NCBI RefSeq assembly: GCF_051251695.1
Contig: NZ_JBPOEU010000018.1
Location: 1 to 64,000, forward strand
Reading direction: 5' to 3'
From: Maritalea sp051251695
GTDB lineage: Bacteria; Pseudomonadota; Alphaproteobacteria; Rhizobiales; Devosiaceae
DNA: 64,000 bases
Shown here: one piece after another, positions 60,295 to 64,000 of the stretch
How the letters are laid out: each line of letters begins with the position of its first letter
Position numbering within the stretch: the first letter of the stretch is position 1
The notes under the pieces: generated by a model
The model's database searches: none
Seen by the model: only the letters and a program-made list of their open reading frames with translations
Told to the model about the DNA's origin: nothing
Position numbers and translations under genes: made by a program

Positions 60295-61343
60295 GAATCG
60301 CGGAATTCTTCGTCGGTTTCGCAAATCACGCGATTTCGACCGTTACGTTTTGCCGTGTACAGGCATGCATCAGCCCGCTCGATGAGTTCGTGCAGATTTT
60401 CATCTTTATGAGACTGCGCGGCACCAATTGAAATCGTAATGCGGCCGAGCTTCTCATTCGTTGAGCGCTTCAAAAGTTCCTTGGCGTGGACAGCTTTGCG
60501 GATTTTCTCCGCAATCATTCGAGCACCACGAACGTCGGTATCTGGCAAAATGGCTGCGAATTCTTCACCGCCATAGCGAGAAGCATGGTCGCGGCCCTTG
60601 ATGTTGGATTTTAGCGTCATCGCAACAAGACGTAGAACTTGGTCACCAGTTTGGTGCCCATAATTGTCGTTGAACGCTTTGAAGTGATCTATATCCATCA
60701 TAAGGAGGGTGAATGGTTTGCCTTCTTTTTCAAAGGTTTCCATCTCTTGCTTCAAGCGTTGATCGAAGCTTTTACGATTGGCGATCTTAGTCAAAGGATC
60801 AAGCATGGTCTCTCGGCGTGCTGTATCCAAATCGCGTTTCAGACTAGAAATATCTTGCTGGGAAACTTTCAGCTTTTCTTCGAGATTCTTGTTTGAATCT
60901 CGCATCTGCGTCGTTTCTGCTTGGAGTTTGTTCGCTAAGCGCTTCAAACTGTCAGCATCCATTTCACCAGAAAGGCGCTCGCTCGCGTGATCCAGAGATC
61001 CTGAATAGATTTCTGCCGTATCGATTGCCTCATCCATGGCGCGATTAACCGCGTCAATTTTGGACGACATTTCTTGGCCAACAGATGTCAATTGTGATTC
61101 TAGATCGGAAGGATTGTCGAAAAATTCGCGGTAAACCAACAACACGGTTTCCATTGAAAGCACGCTGTCGTTGCCCAACAACATGTTTAAACGTTCGTTG
61201 AGTTGTTCATTTATGCCAGAAGCATAAGTGTAGCAAAGCTCATAAAAATGAGGATAAGGCGGAATCTTTGCCCGCTTCAACATTCCTAGCGCGGAAAAGG
61301 AATACTCCAATGTCCGCTGATAATCATGCTCAGATACAAGCAT
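60282..61343 (-). CDS. diguanylate cyclase (GGDEF domain)
   Basis: This 353-residue soluble protein should make c-di-GMP. The GGDEF domain covers about residues 175-345 with the active-site GGEEF, DPLTKIANRKSFDQRL at the start and LLMMDIDHFKAFNDNYGHQ. The inhibitory I-site normally reads RxxD; here it is KGRD, so feedback inhibition may be weak. The N-terminal 90 residues (DYQRTLEYSFSALGMLKRAK and so on) form a helical domain seen in related alphaproteobacterial cyclases, followed by a coiled coil (residues 105-170). No membrane segment is seen. Confidence 0.92.
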   Translation of the reverse strand: MLVSEHDYQRTLEYSFSALGMLKRAKIPPYPHFYELCYTYASGINEQLNERLNMLLGNDSVLSMETVLLVYREFFDNPSDLESQLTSVGQEMSSKIDAVNRAMDEAIDTAEIYSGSLDHASERLSGEMDADSLKRLANKLQAETTQMRDSNKNLEEKLKVSQQDISSLKRDLDTARRETMLDPLTKIANRKSFDQRLKQEMETFEKEGKPFTLLMMDIDHFKAFNDNYGHQTGDQVLRLVAMTLKSNIKGRDHASRYGGEEFAAILPDTDVRGARMIAEKIRKAVHAKELLKRSTNEKLGRITISIGAAQSHKDENLHELIERADACLYTAKRNGRNRVICETDEEFRDSKVA

Positions 61344-61370
61344 TTGCGACTAGGCTCCACCCAATACTCC

Positions 61371-61441
61371 CCCCGCAAATTGCGGGGCGAATCTCAAAAA
61401 TTAACGTTCATGTTATCCACCCAAAACGATAAATTTTGGGT
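61371..61441. other. two short hairpins between the cyclase and helicase genes
   Basis: CCCCGCA/TGCGGGG (61371-61377 and 61381-61387) and ACCCAAAA/TTTTGGGT (61419-61426 and 61434-61441) are perfect stems. Neither has a clear T run on the minus strand, so they are weak candidates for helicase transcription ends. Confidence 0.4.
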
Positions 61442-61452
61442 TAAAGTCTTGT

Positions 61453-62880
61453 TTAGCTCGCCTGTCTAACAGGTCGCAAGAGGAATGCTGGCACTTGATC
61501 AGACTGGCCGAATGGAACGGCGTCCTGCTTGTTTTTCTGCGCTCTATTATTTTGATGGCGCGTATTTGATTGTTTGTTTTCCGACGCTGGCAACTTCTGA
61601 ACGTTTGTTGTGTTTTGTGGCTTTTGGGCTTCTGTTTTTTGCGGCTGTTCAGGCCTTTTCGTGCGTTCAGGTCTTTTTTGTTCAGGCTTCTTGCGTTCAG
61701 ATGTGTCCCGTGCAGGACTTTTCGCTTCGACAGGAGCAGCTGAGGCTGCCTTATCGCTCTGGGCCCAATCAAGCTTCTTCTGAATGAGCTTTTCAATGGC
61801 GTCGAGATATTTGTTATCTGCTTTTGTTACAAGTGTAATGGATGTGCCATCACGACCCGCTCGACCTGTGCGCCCGATACGATGAACGTAATCTTCAGCA
61901 TGGGTAGGGACGTCAAAGTTATAAACGTGACTTACATCAGGAATATCTAGGCCACGGGCAGCAACATCACTTGCAACAAGCAACTTCAGTTTATTGGCCT
62001 TAAACTTGGCCAGCGTGTCCATCCGAGATTTTTGATCCATGTCGCCATGAAGGGCGCCGGCATCATAACCATGCTTAACTAGCGACCGTTCAAGTGTGGC
62101 GATGTCGCGTTTGCGATTACAAAAGATAATCGCGTTTTTAAGGTCTTTTGCCTGATCGAGTTGATCACGCAATGCAGCACGTTTTTCAAATGGTTTACTG
62201 CCCACTTTAAGAACGCTTTGCGTAATTGTGTCGGCTGTCGAGTTTTGCCGCGCACTTTCCAGTTGAACAGGGTTGTTCAAAAATTTGTGGGTGAGGCGTG
62301 CAACTTCATCAGGCATAGTTGCTGAGAAGAACAGAGTTTGACGACGTTTTGGCAACAAAGATGAAATGCGCTCAATATCGGGGATGAACCCCATATCCAG
62401 CATACGATCAGCTTCATCAATGACGAAAATATCAACGCCGGTCATCAAAAGGCGACCGCGTTCAAAATGATCGATCAAACGCCCAGGTGTCGCGATGAGA
62501 ACATCAGCGCCACGGTCGAGCTTTTTGTTTTGTTCTTCGAACGATACGCCGCCAATAAGCAACGCAACGGTCAACTTATGGTTCTTGCCATATTTTTCGA
62601 AATTTTCATGAACCTGTGCCGCCAACTCTCGTGTTGGTTCCAAGATCAAAGTGCGCGGCATTCGTGCGCGCGCCCGACCTTTTTCAAGCAAGGTAAGCAT
62701 GGGCAAAACAAACGATGCTGTTTTGCCGGTGCCGGTTTGTGCAATGCCAACCACATCTCTTTTTTCGAGAATATGAGGAATGGCTTTTTGCTGAATGTCT
62801 GTGGGGATGGTGTAGCCAGCGTCAACAACAGCGTTGGTAACGGCTGTGCTCAGCCCCAGATTTGCGAAATTTTCACTCAA
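61453..62880 (-). CDS. DEAD-box RNA helicase (RhlE-like)
   Basis: This 475-residue helicase unwinds RNA. Motifs in order are the Q region (YTIPTDIQQKAIPHIL), AQTGTGKT, PTRELAAQ, DEADRMLD, SAT, and in the second RecA domain HGDMDQKSR, ARGLDIPDV and HRIGRTGRAG. The C-terminal 100 residues are lysine-, glutamine- and proline-rich (KKPEQKRPERTKRPEQPQ) and probably disordered, RNA-binding. The start is a TTG at 62880 (then SENFANLGLS), since no ATG or GTG lies in frame just upstream; this is inference. Confidence 0.93.
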   Translation of the reverse strand: MSENFANLGLSTAVTNAVVDAGYTIPTDIQQKAIPHILEKRDVVGIAQTGTGKTASFVLPMLTLLEKGRARARMPRTLILEPTRELAAQVHENFEKYGKNHKLTVALLIGGVSFEEQNKKLDRGADVLIATPGRLIDHFERGRLLMTGVDIFVIDEADRMLDMGFIPDIERISSLLPKRRQTLFFSATMPDEVARLTHKFLNNPVQLESARQNSTADTITQSVLKVGSKPFEKRAALRDQLDQAKDLKNAIIFCNRKRDIATLERSLVKHGYDAGALHGDMDQKSRMDTLAKFKANKLKLLVASDVAARGLDIPDVSHVYNFDVPTHAEDYVHRIGRTGRAGRDGTSITLVTKADNKYLDAIEKLIQKKLDWAQSDKAASAAPVEAKSPARDTSERKKPEQKRPERTKRPEQPQKTEAQKPQNTTNVQKLPASENKQSNTRHQNNRAQKNKQDAVPFGQSDQVPAFLLRPVRQAS

Positions 62881-63075
62881 GTAAATACGTCCACTTTGCC
62901 GATTACGGTCTAACTTATGAAAATTAGTGGCCCCGCGAACAGGACAATAGCGTGCGTTACTCTTAAGTCAATGCACATATTTGATTTTTGTTAATGAAAG
63001 CCAATGGCTTGCCGGTAAGACTGTAAGAAATTCACGTTTTTCTATATGGATTTACTTAATTTGTCCCAATCGAGG

Positions 63076-64000
63076 TCAAATATCGAGATCGTTCGCGAAC
63101 TCGGCGTTCTCTTGGATAAACTGAAACCGTAACTCCGGTTTATTACCCATCAACCGATCGATCGAATCTTTGGTCGCTGCTTGTTCGTCTTCCACACTAA
63201 TTTGCACCAACCTGCGGGAACCCGGTTTCATCGTGGTCTCTTTGAGGTGTTGGAATGGCATTTCGCCCAGTCCCTTAAATCGTGTTATTTCGACTTTGCC
63301 TCGGCCTGTAAATTCTGCTTCCATGAGCTGATCTTTATGCTCATCGTCATTTGCATAAATTGTTTTTGACCCTTGGGTGATGCGGTAAAGGGGCGGCATG
63401 GCCAAGTATAAATGGCCCTCATTTATCAATTCAGGCATTTCTTGGAAAAAGAACGTCATCAATAGCGAGGCAATGTGGGCACCATCAACGTCAGCATCTG
63501 TCATGATGATGATCTTGTCATACCGCAAATCATCGCCTTTATATCGATCTCTGGTGCCAGAGCCCAAAGCTTGAATTAGGTCGCCGATTTGTTGGTTCGC
63601 CATGATCTTGTCCCGCGTCGCGCCTGCAACGTTTAGGATTTTACCACGAAGCGGCAAGATGGCTTGGTTTTTACGGTTACGGGCCTGTTTGGCGCTTCCG
63701 CCAGCCGAGTCTCCTTCGACGATGAAAATTTCAGCGCCCTGCGCCGCGCCTTGGGAACAATCTGCAAGTTTGCCGGGCAAGCGCAATCTGCGGGTGGCCG
63801 ATTTGCGATCAATTTCTTTTTCTTTACGTCGGCGGATACGTTCTTCAGCGCGGTCTACTGCCCAATCCAGAAGCTTTGCAGATTGGTTGGGGGAGGCTGC
63901 AAGCCAGTGATCAAAAGCGTCACGGATCGCGTTGTCCACGATTTTGGTCGCGTCGCCGCTTGAAAGCTTGTCTTTTGTTTGGCCAACAAATTCTGGTTCG
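63076..64000 (-). CDS. parE: DNA topoisomerase IV subunit B, 3' part (cut by the window)
   Basis: About 308 C-terminal codons of a type II topoisomerase B subunit are present; the frame is open to the window edge, and the start is beyond 64000. The TOPRIM domain has LPGKLADCSQGAAQGAEIFI and VEGDSAGGSAKQARNRKNQA, then IIIMTDADVDGAHI. The C-terminal part ends QENAEFANDLDI. The LADCS form of the TOPRIM motif and the short ending favour ParE over GyrB. It should pair with ParC to unlink chromosomes. Confidence 0.9.
   Translation of the reverse strand, partial: EPEFVGQTKDKLSSGDATKIVDNAIRDAFDHWLAASPNQSAKLLDWAVDRAEERIRRRKEKEIDRKSATRRLRLPGKLADCSQGAAQGAEIFIVEGDSAGGSAKQARNRKNQAILPLRGKILNVAGATRDKIMANQQIGDLIQALGSGTRDRYKGDDLRYDKIIIMTDADVDGAHIASLLMTFFFQEMPELINEGHLYLAMPPLYRITQGSKTIYANDDEHKDQLMEAEFTGRGKVEITRFKGLGEMPFQHLKETTMKPGSRRLVQISVEDEQAATKDSIDRLMGNKPELRFQFIQENAEFANDLDI

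Overview
The window is a stretch of alphaproteobacterial chromosome of moderate G+C content. Gene content and order point to the Hyphomicrobiales (Rhizobiales): hdaA-ppk-ppx next to rnd and aspS, NDUFA12-DUF2155-aat-accC-accB-aroQ, rne divergent from amiC-mrcA-prfB, and an iscS-sufBCDS-sufT-sufA operon. A marine or Devosia-like genus is a guess and cannot be settled from sequence reading alone. No rRNA, tRNA, CRISPR array, prophage or intact insertion sequence was seen.

Layout. Positions 1-8.9 kb carry a PerM-type membrane protein, the DnaA regulator hdaA, polyphosphate kinase and exopolyphosphatase, convergent rnd, and aspS. From 8.9 to 15.1 kb are a redox-sensor-type EAL phosphodiesterase, NADP-malic enzyme and AMP nucleosidase, followed by a small exported protein gene broken by a frameshift. 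From 15.4 to 19.5 kb is a small accessory cluster: SRPBCC protein, two DUF1801 paralogues, a divergent ArsR-type regulator, a PLP-dependent decarboxylase and a GT2 glycosyltransferase. From 19.6 to 23.6 kb the region is repeat-rich and gene-poor: a DUF4342 protein, a ChaC-like protein, a GIY-YIG nuclease, an unrecognised membrane protein, and several families of REP-like palindromes plus a 53-nt direct repeat. From 23.7 to 39.2 kb are class II ribonucleotide reductase, a lone receiver-domain protein, a complex I accessory subunit, Aat, the biotin carboxylase and carrier pair, AroQ, a DsbA-type oxidoreductase, an M48 protease, an aminotransferase and RNase E. From 39.8 to 53 kb is an envelope and translation block: amidase, PBP1A, release factor 2 with a programmed frameshift, an M23 peptidase, a ferritin-like protein, Bcp, a YhdP/AsmA-like giant and TyrS. 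From 53.3 to 60.2 kb is the complete SUF Fe-S assembly operon. The window ends with a diguanylate cyclase, a DEAD-box helicase and the 3' part of parE.

How the genes work together. Most of the window is housekeeping. ppk and ppx balance polyphosphate. accB and accC give the biotin half of acetyl-CoA carboxylase. amiC, mrcA and the M23 protein build and trim peptidoglycan. The suf genes mobilise cysteine sulfur (IscS-like enzyme and SufS), assemble clusters on SufBCD and deliver them through SufA and SufT; a 17-bp palindrome resembling an Irr iron-control element lies in front of them. An EAL protein and a GGDEF protein give opposing c-di-GMP activities.

The least ordinary parts are the 20-22.8 kb repeat field, where a GIY-YIG nuclease gene sits between two inverted copies of one 32-bp REP-like sequence; the broken exported peptide behind amn; a conserved-looking small membrane protein between sufB and sufC; and the long rne leader. 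I did not find a clear multi-gene system that I would call new; the GIY-YIG/REP association is the best candidate for something under-described.
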